From Neckera pumila (lineage: Eukaryota > Streptophyta > Bryopsida > Hypnales > Neckeraceae): a DNA stretch of 64,000 nucleotides. This document shows positions 45,287-56,900 of this stretch, in pieces. A model generated the notes under the pieces. That model ran no database searches and had not been told where the DNA came from. It saw nothing but the letters and a program-made list of their open reading frames with translations. The stretch is taken from NCBI GenBank assembly GCA_963969595.1, contig OZ018412.1, forward strand, positions 27,962,339 to 28,026,338. The letters are read 5' to 3'. The first letter of the stretch is position 1. Each line of letters begins with the position of its first letter. A program made the position numbers and the translations under genes.

Positions 45287-47418
45287 GTGAGTGTGTGTAT
45301 AAACTCCAAATGTTTGATAAACCTTATACATTCAATTTGCCAACATTGTTCAATTATTGATAGGAGTTCATTTTACATAAGGAAATGAGGCCAGTTCTAC
45401 ACCAATGATATATTCAAATCCACTAGAATTTAGGAATTACCTCAAGACATCTACACTAAGGTTCACTTTTCATAAGAGGAAGTCATAATATTCTTTATCT
45501 TTGTGGCAAGGCTCCTTTAATTGTTAAGAATCTTGAATGTACACCTGTTGATGTATAAATTGTGAACCACTATAGCACAAATTATTCTTGATATAATATC
45601 ATTTTAGAAGAACCCCAACCTTGTATTCAAGAATGTTATGGAGGCCCCGGAGAGAACAAATTTTAGTCAGTTAGGAAAATTGACTAAAATTGCCACTTTA
45701 GACTCCAAATTTTCAGTTTAAACCAAAGAATGATGTGAACAATTCTTTTGTCCTTCATAGCAATTAAACTATTATATTTTGAATCATCTAAAATTTGTAA
45801 TAAGCCTACTAAGAGAACTCGGCCTAACACAAATTTTAGGGACCTTTGAGTTAAAATGCTCAAAATCAATCATTTAAAAAAAGCTCACATTTAGAGTTGC
45901 TCTATTTTAGAAAAACTTTTTAAAATGTAGATAGTTCACTTTGTGGTCTCCTTTAGCTTTACACTACTTCCAAAGGCTATCATATCCAAAGATAAGTCAT
46001 GACCCTTGAAAGGCTTGCTCCATAGCTATTCAATGTGAGTGTAAAATAGGCTTAAGAGTGAAGGACATTTTTTAGAAGTATATGATTTGGCAAATTTTTA
46101 AAGCACAAATTACAAGGCTTATTATAGCCCCAAAGGTGAGAATTAGATCTTCAAAGAATGGATGGCCAAATCTCTTCTATAGGATAGTGTGTGTGCCTTT
46201 CCATTCTTGGTCTTGAAGCTGGATTTGTTCCAATATGTTCCTTAACAACATGTAAAGACAAAAGAGTTTGAGTATTGACAAAAGCCATTGAACATATATG
46301 AACTTTATTATTGTATTTGGAGTAGTAAAAGTATACAAAATGGTGGAAAATGTGGCCCCCCCCACCCTTTCAAATTGATCCTACAAAGATTGATTTGATC
46401 ACACGTTTTTCTCGTGGGTCTTCTTGTGGGTCTTCGCATGAGCTTTCTTGCGGGTCTTATTGTGGGTCCTTTCCCTAGTATCTGCAGAATAAAAGTACTC
46501 ATCATCCTCATCACTGCTATGGATGCTCATTCCAAACCAAAAAAACAACCCTTAAATAAAATACTGTACCCACTACCCACTTCTATAGTCTGCCTTAAAC
46601 CATACAGAACACCCAAAAGTAAATACCATGTGCCAAATACCGTACCGTACAAATTTCAACTATCATAGTAATCAACTGAACTTGAAAATGATGGACAAAT
46701 TCCAAATACACAGTTCCAAAACCATAAAAGATCAACATGCCACGTCCCAGAAATCAGTTCATAACTTAATTCTACAAGCCTATCGGTAATTAATTCCCCA
46801 AATCCATCAAATCTCATCCATTTAAAAAATGAACCCTGGCTTGATTTCAATTCACACAAATTAAATTAAAGAAATGCGAAAATAATAATACTTAATGAGG
46901 GGGTAAACTGAAATACAACCGCCCCTTACAAACGGAAGGCTGTGAAATTAAATTCCTTGCAGGCCAGTCCGCGCACATCCAAAATCTGGAACTTCAATGG
47001 GGGCGGATTTCCCAAGAATTAACTTAATGCCGAATTCAAACCCCCGAACGTGAGCTTGAGTTAATGAACTCCATTAGTATTAACTTAATTGGTAAAAGGA
47101 AACAGACAGAAGCCTGGCCGCGACCGCCGCCTGCGCTTCTGCAAACCGTGTTGGTTTCAATCAAGGCTCGCAGTAGTGGTTTTCCCGTTTATTTATTATA
47201 AACTCATGGATCCGGCATTCAATCCCAGTCTGGCGCTCATGACCCATTTCGGGATTTGCTTGGAATAGCGATGCTCTTCAAGCTAGATCAAGAGCTTTTG
47301 TTTTGTCTACTAGATCATGAACTTTTGCATTCTTCGCCTGCAATTTTGATGGGTCACAACTGATTGAGGCGAAATTGCTGTTGGCTGGTGTTGGGAAGAG
47401 TTTTTGGGTGAGCTAGCT
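45287..47418. other. Non-coding stretch and upstream region of the ARF-like gene
   Basis: Mostly AT-rich intergenic DNA. A small run of (T/C)TTCTTGTGGGT-type units lies at about 46410-46475. From about 46,880 the composition changes and becomes GC-richer toward the gene. ATTTATTATAAAC near 47,190 could be a TATA-type element, about 220 bp before the start codon. No other gene is supported. Confidence 0.45.
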
Positions 47419-49677
47419 ATGACGGGTCACAAGACGCCGTGGAAGAGTCCGGGGAAGAACAAGAGCGGCTCGTTCGGGTCGTACTACGAACAAGTGAGTA
47501 TTTGGTCAAGCTCGTGACAAGCGATTTAATCCCGAATTTGCAATTTTCGAATGTTCGCTGTGAATCTGCAAATTTCTGTAATAGCTGACAATATTTGAAG
47601 TGACTGCAAATTTCTGTAATAGTAGAGAGATCTCGGGTAAGCTGTACTGATGGCTTTGTTCTTCCTGTTTTCGATTGCAATGGAGAACAGTCGCACGGAG
47701 ATTTTATTGTCAATGGTTCTTGGATTGCCATTCCGGAACATTTTGTAGGCGCCACTGAGTTTCACTCTTCGTCGGGTTTTTTTTCTGATTCCATCGCTAA
47801 TCTGGAAAACTTGTTTTTGGCTTTGAACGTTCCGTATTGGATTAGGATGAGATCCATTAGTCTATTAGTTTAGGAAGCATTATTGGGAACTAATCTTTTG
47901 AGAGTGCGCAAAAGAGAACCAACCAAATCCAGTCTGATCGTGCCTCGGTAGATGCGAAACCCCAGTTGCCTGGTTGGCAAGAGATTGTGAGAAGATACAA
48001 GCGGTGATGATGGTACTGTTTGAAAGTAGTGGTAGTACGAAGACGCTGCAGAATGGCATCTGTCTACGGCTCCAATAACTTAGTTCTCTGCTCTCATGAA
48101 ATAAGTCTCCCCTGCCGTATGGCAGCTTTCTTCTTAAGTTTCGCATTCCTGTCATTTCCTCTCTCTCTATCTCTCTGTTGTGGAGGGGAGGTTGTGATTC
48201 CGGAGATTTGGATGTTTTGGAACACTGGAAGGTTTGGCTGTGTGAATGCTACGGTTGTGAGGACTGAATTGCGTTTGTTTGTTTGATGGGGCAGGTTTTA
48301 GCTCGCCTTTTTAACAGGTTTGGACGCTCCAAGAGTCACCAGAAACTGCTTCTATTAGGCCTCGATGGTGCAGGTACTACTTCTTTTCCTTAGTGATTTT
48401 ACTTCTTTATAACCACATTTTGTATATAATTTCGTAGTGGGAGGTTGTAGATACGGAGTCAGGTCATGCTTGGACTGCTTGTGGTAATTCAGGGCCAGCC
48501 AAGTGAGTTATTCTTGGTGACAAGAGTTAGTGGAGGAGAGAGGATAGGGTTTGTAATGGTTTTATAGTTTTCGACTTTGTTGCAATTTTAGATCGTCCAC
48601 TAGAATGGTAGAGAGTAAGGATCTTAATTCGATCTCTTTAAACGAAAATGTTAGGTTAGTGGCGCTAGGCTCGATAAGGAGGGCCTTACGCCGAAAACGA
48701 ATCATTGTAACGGGGACAGAGCCTCTTGTAGGGTAGCCAAGGAGGCTTTGCAATGCCAAACTACACATGCATTGAATTCCAGGAAGTTCGAGTAGGATCT
48801 TCCTACAAAAATCGAGCCATTGTTGAAGTATAGAGACGTTTGTAGCAAAGCTATTTGTTTTTATTGCTTTTGGAGGAGGCATTGCTTTAATAAAGCCACA
48901 TGCAAGGGAAGTTTGAGTAGCCTCTCCACTGGAATAGTGACCCTATGCTACAAAGGCAGAGCCTCTCGTAGCATAGTTGCTTGTTTCGTTCCTGGATTTG
49001 TTGACACGTACCGCTTGAACCAAAGTGGAGAAACCTTCGGATTGACAAAAGCTACATGTGATGAGGGAAGATGGAGTAGGACCTTACTTGAAAAGCGAGG
49101 CAGTGCTACAGGGACCGAGCCTCGCCTAGTGTCGCTGCTTCTCTGTAGCATCGAAAGCTGCTTTGTTTTGTTTTCTTGCTGTTGCTTACAGCTGCTTTTT
49201 TTCTTTTGTTGACCAGGCAAGACAACTCTCCTTCGCAAAGTCACCCTACCCAACACTATTCGCCAGACGCAACCCACGGTGGGTTTCAACCTAGAGTCTC
49301 TCCAGTACCGCAACCTAACAATGATAATGTGGGACGTGGGCGGCCAAGAGAAGATCCGTGCTCTCTGGCACCACTACTTCATCAAATCCCACGGCTTGAT
49401 CTTCATCGTGGACAGCAGCGACTCCACTCGCATCCCAGAAGCACGGAAAGAGCTTCAGAAGCTTCTGCACGAGGAAGAACTCAAGGAGGCCAAGCTCCTG
49501 GTGTACGCCAACAAGCAAGACGTGCAACACTGCTTGAGCGTGGCCGATCTCACGGACTTGCTGGACTTGGCGATGGTGGAGGATCGGCCATGGCACATTC
49601 AAGGGTGTTGTGCTAACACTGGAAAGGGGGTCTTCGAAGGACTGGACTGGCTTGTCGACACTTTGAAACCTTCCTAA
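47419..49677 (+). CDS. ARF/ARL-family small GTPase (ARFB-like), three exons
   Basis: This is a small GTP-binding protein of the ARF family, which acts in membrane traffic. Exons are 47419-47493 (ends GAACAA|GTGAGT), 48295-48373 (GGGGCAG|GTTTTA to GGTGCAG|GTACTA) and 49217-49677 (GACCAG|GCAAG). They total 615 nt, or 204 aa, slightly longer than usual (about 180). All G motifs are present: GLDGAGKTT (P-loop), QPTVGFN (switch I Thr), WDVGGQEKIR (switch II), NKQD and CCANTGKG. Flanking family residues GLIFIVDSSDS and FEGLDWLVDTL fit ARF better than ARL or SAR. The odd part is the N-terminus, MTGHKTPWKSPGKNKSGSFG, then VLARLFNRFGRSK. It lacks the Gly2 that is myristoylated in ARFs and is instead basic and Ser/Gly-rich. 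Another first exon with Met-Gly could exist. The closest plant group by eye is ARFB. The 3' end is tandemly duplicated downstream. Confidence 0.88.
48600..49150. repeat. Diverged repeats of about 70-80 bp inside intron 2 of the ARF-like gene
   Basis: GAGTAGG(A/C)(C/T)(C/T)T recurs at 48790, 48915 and 49074, each followed after about 45-60 bp by AGAGCCTC(T/G)(C/T)GTAG-like sequence and GCTGCTT or GCTTGTTT. A further fragment precedes at about 48680. The same pattern appears once in an intron of the RGTB gene (54713-54825). Confidence 0.6.
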
Positions 49678-49944
49678 GGAAACCACATCCTCGAAGTCCC
49701 AATATTCTACAATAGGTAGTGGTCTTGGTACAATGCAGAAGGAGACTTCGACGGAATTATAGCATCCTAGCTTTCAAGGTATTACTGCAAGGGAGTCTTC
49801 GAAGGGCTTGACTGGCTTGTCAACACTTTGAAACCTTCCTGAGGAAGCTCCAACTTGAAATCCCAATATTTTACGTTAGGTCTTGGTACAATCTAGAAGG
49901 AGGCTTCGACGGAGCTATGGCGTCCTCCCTTTCAAGGTACACTG
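49630..49944 (+). repeat. Tandem duplication of the ARF-like 3' coding end and 3' UTR
   Basis: The block from GTCTTCGAAGG at 49630 recurs at 49795, a 165-bp step. The second copy keeps the last 15 codons in an open frame (FEGLDWLVNTLKPS) with its own stop (TGA, where the gene has TAA). The UTR part (CCCAATATT, TCTTGGTACAAT, GAAGGAG, TTCGACGGA) is duplicated too. It lies behind the true stop and is probably untranslated. Confidence 0.9.
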
Positions 49945-51468
49945 GTTTTGAACAGAAATTTTCTGTGAGGGAAGTGATGCAGGTTTCGGTAAATTTGTCG
50001 AACAACAGAACTGCGTTCCTGAACCGTGTTGTGAAGACGGCGAGATGGAGATTTTAATTAGTACTTTGAGAGTATCGATCAGCTGGCTATCTCATGTGAC
50101 TTCTGTAAATACTGTAGTGAGACTTTCTCAAGAGTTTTTGCAGGATCTCATGGGCCTGGTTTTACACGGTTGGGTGATCGAGTCTACTGCTGAACTGTGA
50201 TGTGGATCTTCGGTACTTTTAGTGGGGTGCTGGTTCGGATGCAAACCAGGAGGTAGATGTGAGTGATGTGCTGTGTAAAGTATTGATTATCATGTGAATA
50301 CGTAGCGGCTTCTCATGTCCAACTGTGGCAATTTTGCAGTGAACCAGTGCTTTTTTGAGCGAAGGTTTCTTATGAGGTTTTCGTTTGTGTTATCATCATT
50401 TGAAATGAAACTTGTTCGTTCATTTGTAATGGAGTGTTTTCGATTGAGAGCTGAATGCGTGTTGCAAGAGAGACTTGCGTATTAATATCTTCCTGTGTAA
50501 AAAGAAACAGGTTGACATGGTCCTTGTCCTGTTCTTGAGTAAGTTAATCTACTTGCATATTATTTAATTTACTTGCTCAGTAGGACTATTCAAGGTGGAT
50601 TGGTAACAAATGTGACTTCCACGATTAGCTTGAATTGCTTAGATTGCTGCTGAATGTGCTAAATTTTCAAATTTATCACTGAGATATTTAACATGTTATG
50701 TACAGTACAACAAAATATTTCTGTTAAAAGTGCTGCTAAAAATTAGGATCATTTATGAACATTGAATATATAGGTGATGCCCTCCGGGCCACTTCAACTC
50801 TTCAAGGTTCTATAAAGGGAAAAGTTATGCCGGTATCAGTTCTGTTTAGAGTAAGGCGCAGCTGTCTTTGGATAGAATCTTCCAGCGAAAATGGAAATTG
50901 GATCCTATAGTAAATTGTTCTTGGTACATTGTCTATGGACCACTGAGACAATGTAAGGTAGGATGCTCTAAAAGCGGCCACTTAAAGGCTGGTCCGCCTT
51001 TTTTCGTAGGTTTGCATGAATAGAAATATTTTTCATTCATTTTTCAGAGAAAGAAAAATGGATGAAGAACGTAACACAAGTGGTTTCATATTTTTTGAAG
51101 CATTTTTGAATTAGTTATGAATTTTCTGAGATTTCTATTGTAGGTACCTATTTGTGACCCTAGGTCTCCCAAAATGCGTCCACTTACAACTTCTAAAGTG
51201 ATTTGAGAAATCAAGACCAATGATTGGTTCTTGCAATAAAGAATACTTTTTTGGGGGGTGCAATCAATGACTAAAGTGGTCCTTTTAAAGACCAACTCAT
51301 ATCTATTCAATACTATTTTGTACGGTTGATTTGAAGAAGCCGGTTGCTTGATGGCATTTTAGCAAATGGTTAGCTCCAAGCACACGATTGTTTTTAAACA
51401 CAATATAAAATGAAAATAAACAATAGGCTCCACAGGTCTTGTAACTTTGCAAGGTCTTCAATTACATA
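49945..51468. other. Non-coding stretch after the ARF-like gene
   Basis: The first few hundred bases probably include 3' UTR sequence. No further gene or clear repeat is seen. Confidence 0.4.
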
Positions 51469-51472
51469 TTAA

Positions 51473-52682
51473 CTCTTGAAAGGACATTTGACGTCCTTGG
51501 AGGTCTGCCCAAAGTGGGATTTTGGAATCTATTATAAATGGACATCATGTGTTGCTATTGTGGGCATCAAGTGTTTGATGGATGACTTTAGTTGAGAGTG
51601 GAGGATGGAAAAAAATGTGTTTTCATTCAATTTATTTATTTGAAGGAGACTTGAATATAGTTTCACTGAATAGTATTGTGAAGTCCCTCATTATGGTATT
51701 ATTGACTTGTATAAAGAAGAAGATGCTTAATCCACAAATCACCCTTGTAGTGCATGTAGGCCATTTCTTGCTATTTACTATTGATGTGAATTTTAGCCAT
51801 AAAAGTGGTCTTTTTTGAATTTGAGTCCAACTAATAAAATGAAGCTTATCTACTACACTTTCTACTCCAATTGAAAATTTTGAAAAAAATCTTAAATTTC
51901 AATATTTTATAGTAATATGAACTTTGAATCAATATCTGTGGTCTGTTGGTTTTTTAATTATAGAATGACATGGTAACTTTGGTTTAGACCATGATGTTAT
52001 CCACTATATTATACATCTATAGAGAAAATTTCAGATTTTTTGATTATACTTTGTAAATGATGTGAATTTTCTTCATTTTTTTCTTATGAAATTCACAGTT
52101 ATTTCAATTTTTTCCAAAAATGGTTTAAAGTTTTACAACTTGGAGGAGACATGTGATTTCATCTTTGAAAAATAAATACAATCTTTTTCATTCATATCTA
52201 GTTGAAAAATGGCAAAAACAAAGTAATGGACAATAGAGCTAGAACTCAGTGGTCATAGGCTCGTCTTTATAGGATTAAATGATCAATAGATTATGAGCTT
52301 CTGCCTTTTTCAAGGCCATTGGCAACTTTGAAGCTACTAAGGTAGGAATACCGTAAATGGTGCAAGTTCATAAATAGTGTCAAAGTACCTATTCTTGTCA
52401 TTTTAAAGAATAAGTGACAAGTGCATGTATATTGAAACCGTTTTATAAACCGGCAACGTTTATGCCGTATTCCTGCTTTATTCAAAATCTTAACCAATTT
52501 TCTAATGCAAAAAATGTAAATTCATATTGTGATTCAAAATCCAAGACTGAAATTGTTAGATGCATCATGCGAAGACAGAGAAACAATACCAAGGAGGTCC
52601 ACATGTATTTGAACAATGGAGGAGTTTTTCCAAAAATTCTCTTAAAAAACAAGCCCCTTGGATTGAGTATGTCATTTAAGGG
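51473..52682 (+). mobile_element. TTAA-type element, subfamily D, 1.2 kb
   Basis: TTAA at 51469-51472 and 52683-52686 flank 1,210 bp beginning CTCTTGAAAGGACATTTGACG and ending TATGTCATTTAAGG. Near the right end lies GGAGGTCCACATG, which partly mirrors the GTCCTTGGAGGTCTGCC near the left end. No long open frame is present. It abuts the next element and shares a TTAA with it. Confidence 0.6.
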
Positions 52683-52686
52683 TTAA

Positions 52687-53277
52687 AATATTTTGGTGTT
52701 ACCAAAGGCACCATATTTTAGTGTCAATCAATTTTAAAAGTTATATAAAATCTTATCAAAGCATTCTTTTTGGTAGTCTAAAAAAATTGAACACCCTTTA
52801 AAGTCAATCTATTGTAAGCAAAAAAAACTATTCATGATTTTTATATTGAAGATTTATGCAAGGGTGTCCATTGTAAATCTTGATGTTTTAATGTTCAAAG
52901 TTTGTGGATATAAGACTCAAAAAATTGGATCTTGAGGGAAAAATCAAAGTCATAAATCAATTATGGTTATGTATGTTATGTCCTATAGTCTCATATTTTT
53001 TTCATGTCCTCAATTTTAGAAACAACATGTGAAAAGTGGATTGAAAGACTTCAAACCACTTTGACATTATGTAATACCCTCTTCATCAAATATTATAATC
53101 TTTTAGTCCACAAGCAATATTTGTTGTATATTTATTTCCTATGTGATCCATAAGACATCTAGTTTGAATTTGTATGGTAATACTTTTCTTAAACAACAAA
53201 ACTAATCAAAATTTAGGCTTTTTGTTTGGTGTAGAGCATATTCCAAGAAGGTCAAAAAGGGCCTTGGACACTTAGGG
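52687..53277 (-). mobile_element. TTAA-type element, subfamily A, reversed
   Basis: The right end reads GGGCCTTGGACACTTAGGG followed by TTAA (53278-53281). Reversed, the interior follows the A pattern: CCATACAAATTCAAACTAG, GATCACATAGGAAATAAA, ATTATAATATTTGA. The left terminus has diverged, keeping AAAGGCACCATATTTTAGTG. Confidence 0.65.
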
Positions 53278-53281
53278 TTAA

Positions 53282-53720
53282 CATTTAAAGTTATATTGGT
53301 AACACTTTAAACAACCCAAACATAATAAAACTAGAGGGTATCAATTTTAAACGTATACCTTAAATATTTAAAGGTTTATAGGAAATCACATGTATGGTAT
53401 TACTATTTGACTCCTAAAATATAAATTGTGTATTAAATAATGGCAAGACATACACCATTAGATTGATAAATCAACAATTAGCATCTTATACTAGCATGTC
53501 ATTTTAATGTCCAATCTTTATCATGCTCATATGCAACATTATACATGTAGAATACACAATCATTTTATAATTTCTTAGAAATGGAAGAAATGCAATGATG
53601 GTCTAAATTGGGAATGTCACGTGTCATGCGACTCAGTGACCCATTCTAGAAAACAACTGCACAACAATGGTACGTTAGATGCAGCAGTTATGGATGTTTC
53701 TACCAGATGTGGTCTAGCCT
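53282..53720. other. Non-coding region upstream of the RGTB gene
   Basis: The sequence is AT-rich up to about 53,600, then more GC-rich. It should contain the distal promoter. No clear TATA element is seen. Confidence 0.4.
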
Positions 53721-53808
53721 GTCGACTCTTTGTCGACTCTCTGTCGACTCTCTGTCGACGCTCCGTCGACGCTCCGTCGACCCCCCGTCGTCCCCCCGTC
53801 GTCCCTCC
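53721..53808. repeat. 11-bp tandem array of GTCGAC/GTCGTC units, 8 copies
   Basis: GTCGACTCTTT, GTCGACTCTCT (twice), GTCGACGCTCC (twice), GTCGACCCCCC, GTCGTCCCCCC and GTCGTCCCTCC follow one another. Units change stepwise from the left to the right end. The array ends about 110 bp before the RGTB start codon, so it lies in the core promoter or 5' UTR. Confidence 0.95.
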
Positions 53809-53920
53809 GTCCAGTTTTGACCATCAACTGAACGTCTTCCTTCAATCTCTGCCTGTATGCTTCACACTTTGAACTCTTTGTCGCTCAACAACAAGCCTTT
53901 CGATCCAAGCCGCAGCAGCA

Positions 53921-56900
53921 ATGGCGGAAGACCAGCTGCACTTGGACAAGCATGTCGATTACATCAAGTCCCTCGACAAGGTAACATTCGAATCTCTCGT
54001 TTTTCCGTCACGGAGTTCGATTTTAGAACGACTCAATAGTTTCTCTTTCTTTAGATTCACTGTAGAGAGGTTGAGAAGGAGCATTCAGCGTCGGAATTAA
54101 GTTTTCATGCTTTCGAGGATTAGCATTTGCTCCAATTGAATTTTAGGGTTTATACCTCTTTCGGGGTCGAGATGAAGAAATGTCGGAGTTTCTCTCTTGA
54201 ATTTCGGTATGGCAAGGTTGAACGAGCTTGAGAAAGGAGTATTCGGTGGTCGGATCTTTGGTTCAATCGAATTTTAGGGCTTAGGGTTGTGGTGGATAGA
54301 TTGAAGGACTGGGTATGGCTTTTGCTGTAGAAATCGGATTTCGATGCGGTGGCAATGGAGCACCTGCGTATGAGCGGGGCGTACTGGGGGCTCACGGCGT
54401 TGGACATCATGGGACGCCTCGGCGACATGAATCCGGAGGAGATCGTGCCTTGGGTCGTCAAGTGCCAGGATGAGTGTGGTACGAAGCATCTGTTCAATGG
54501 ATCCGGAAATTTTGTATGAGTTGGGCGGATGTGCGCTATGGAAAGACGGTTTTTCTTTTCGTCTCGTTTTTTGTTGAAGGGATTCTCGATCATATCTGTT
54601 GAATTAGGTCTTGTTCGTATTGTTCGAATAGATAAAACTAATGGAATAGGGCCTTTACTGACATTGGATTGAATGGGAGGACAAGAGCTCCATTTACAGT
54701 GAATATGAGAAAGATTGAGTAGGTTGCTGCTTGAAAAGCGAGCCAATTCTTCACTAATTTCATTTCTAAATTTACAGAGATATAGCCTCTTATAGGTTGT
54801 AGTGTAGCTACTTGTTTTCTGTAAGCCCGTGTTTGTAGTGAAGTAGGGAGAGCGTGGTTTGGAAAGAGATTGAGAGCCTCGTGGAATCAAACTAGAAGTG
54901 AAAAACTAAAGAGCGACTTCGTCACTAGGATAGAACTAACTTTTAAAGAGAAATACACAGAGAGAAGTATCGGGCTTACTAGAAGACGAGCTGATATGCT
55001 GATTTAATATTATAGATCAAGGTTGGTATTTGTATAAAACATAGCGCGACTGAGGAGACCGAAGGAAATGAACGGTCATAGCAATGTAAGTGGTCGTAAG
55101 TATCTGGCGTTTGATTGTCATCTCTCGTAATGAGCTATAAAATGTTTCTGTTATAGCAAATTACTATATATGTTGATGATGGATGTTGTGGGATACAGGG
55201 GGGTTTGGAGGAAACTACCAACATGACCCGCACATTCTATACACGCTCAGTGCTGTGCAGATACTGGCACTGTTTGACAGGCTTGACGCTGTGGATGCAG
55301 ATAAAATTGCAACTTGTATCCTTGATCCAGAGCCTTACCTTGCGCACATGAACTAAGTAGCAAGTTTTACTAACTGAAATTAGTTACTACTGTACATGCT
55401 TGCACTCTCCAAGTTGTCTAAGTTAGCAGATTTGTGCTAACTAGCTTGCAATGAAATCGCATTCATGTCCACCTGTTAACTCCCTGATATTGGACTAGTA
55501 AGCTAAGTATGTCTGTATCTGTGTTTTGAAGTGCTAAATCTGCCCACACCAATGTGGCATCAGTTAGCTAGCAAGTGTGGGCACTCTTCGGATTAGTTAA
55601 CTTTCAAATAGCTGACGGTCCTCAACACTCCAGCTAGCTAATTCGTTCTACTTGCATGTTCCTTTAAAGTGAAGGAAACTGAGAATCTCATATGGACAAT
55701 GGGTGGGTATTTCAAATTCCTTAACCTACAGGAGTGCAGACGTTGCTGGATTACAGCATGAGGATGGTTCCTTTGCTGGTGACGAATGGGGGGAGATTGA
55801 CACTCGGTATGCTCTCCCTTCAGTTCCAGGTGTTGTTCTTGTTCCCTCCCTTGTACATGCTTAGGAGGAGTTACATTCTTAGGCATGTATGAGCTTTTGT
55901 AGAATCAGTAGTCGCATGTATCATTTCCTCCGGGCAGTCTCTAAGTGATATATGTTCTGTGGCCTAGTTAGGGTTAGATTGAAGGGTCAAACATTAGTGA
56001 GAAATTGCAAAATCGATTCTGACTGGATTTTGTGGAGCAGATTTTCGTACTGCGCAATCTGCTGCCTCTCTTTGCTGAAGCGTCTCGACAGGATTGATGT
56101 AACCAAGGCCTGTGACTTTGTTGCAAGGTGCAAAAACTTCGACGGTGGTTTTGGTTGCATTCCTGGTGGGGAATCCCATGCAGGCCAAAGTAAGAGTTCT
56201 AGTATCGATTTTAGTTTTCAGTTTTAGATTTTGGTTTCTTGGTCTCAAATCCTTTCTATAACAAGCTTCAATTATCGAAATGTATGATTGTATTCGTTGG
56301 TCACAACTCCTTTGATTTGTTTACTGCAGTTTTTTGTTGTGTTGGAGCGCTTGCTATAGGCGGTGCTCTCCATCATGTTGATAAAGATCTATTAGGCTGG
56401 TGGCTGGCTGAACGACAAGTCAAAACGGGTGGCCTCAATGGTCGACCTGAGAAACTCCCAGACGTAAGTTTTTAATCAGAAGTCGGATTGATAATGTTGT
56501 CTACATCGTCTGCACCAGATTTTCTGCTTTCCAGGGATCTTGAGAATGACCTGTCAAGGTATTGTGTTTCTTGTGTTTTTGTGGCAGTAGTTTCTGTTTG
56601 CTTAAGTACCTTAGTGAGGAGATCTGTTATGGATTGCTAGCTCATGTTATTATTATGCAGTTTCTTTAGTACGAAGTGAATATATGTGATATGAAATGCA
56701 AGCAGTAGTCAATATTCAGTTCTTGATGCTTGGATTTTGATCGAGTGGTTTTTTCCTCAGGTTTGTTATTCTTGGTGGGTGCTTGCTAGCCTGGTCATAA
56801 TGGACAGGGTGCACTGGATCGATAAAAAAAATCTTGAGCAATTCATTCTTGATTGTCAGGTCGGTGTCTCTTTCCCAAGTCGTATTCCTCATTTATTGCA

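Noticed and set aside
49176..49686. Open frames in other phases over ARF-like exon 3
   Set aside because: They are shadows of the GC-rich GTPase exon, whose own frame carries all G motifs.
54150..54890. 246-codon minus-strand open frame
   Set aside because: It lies antisense to exon 2 and introns of the RGTB gene and has no recognisable domain.
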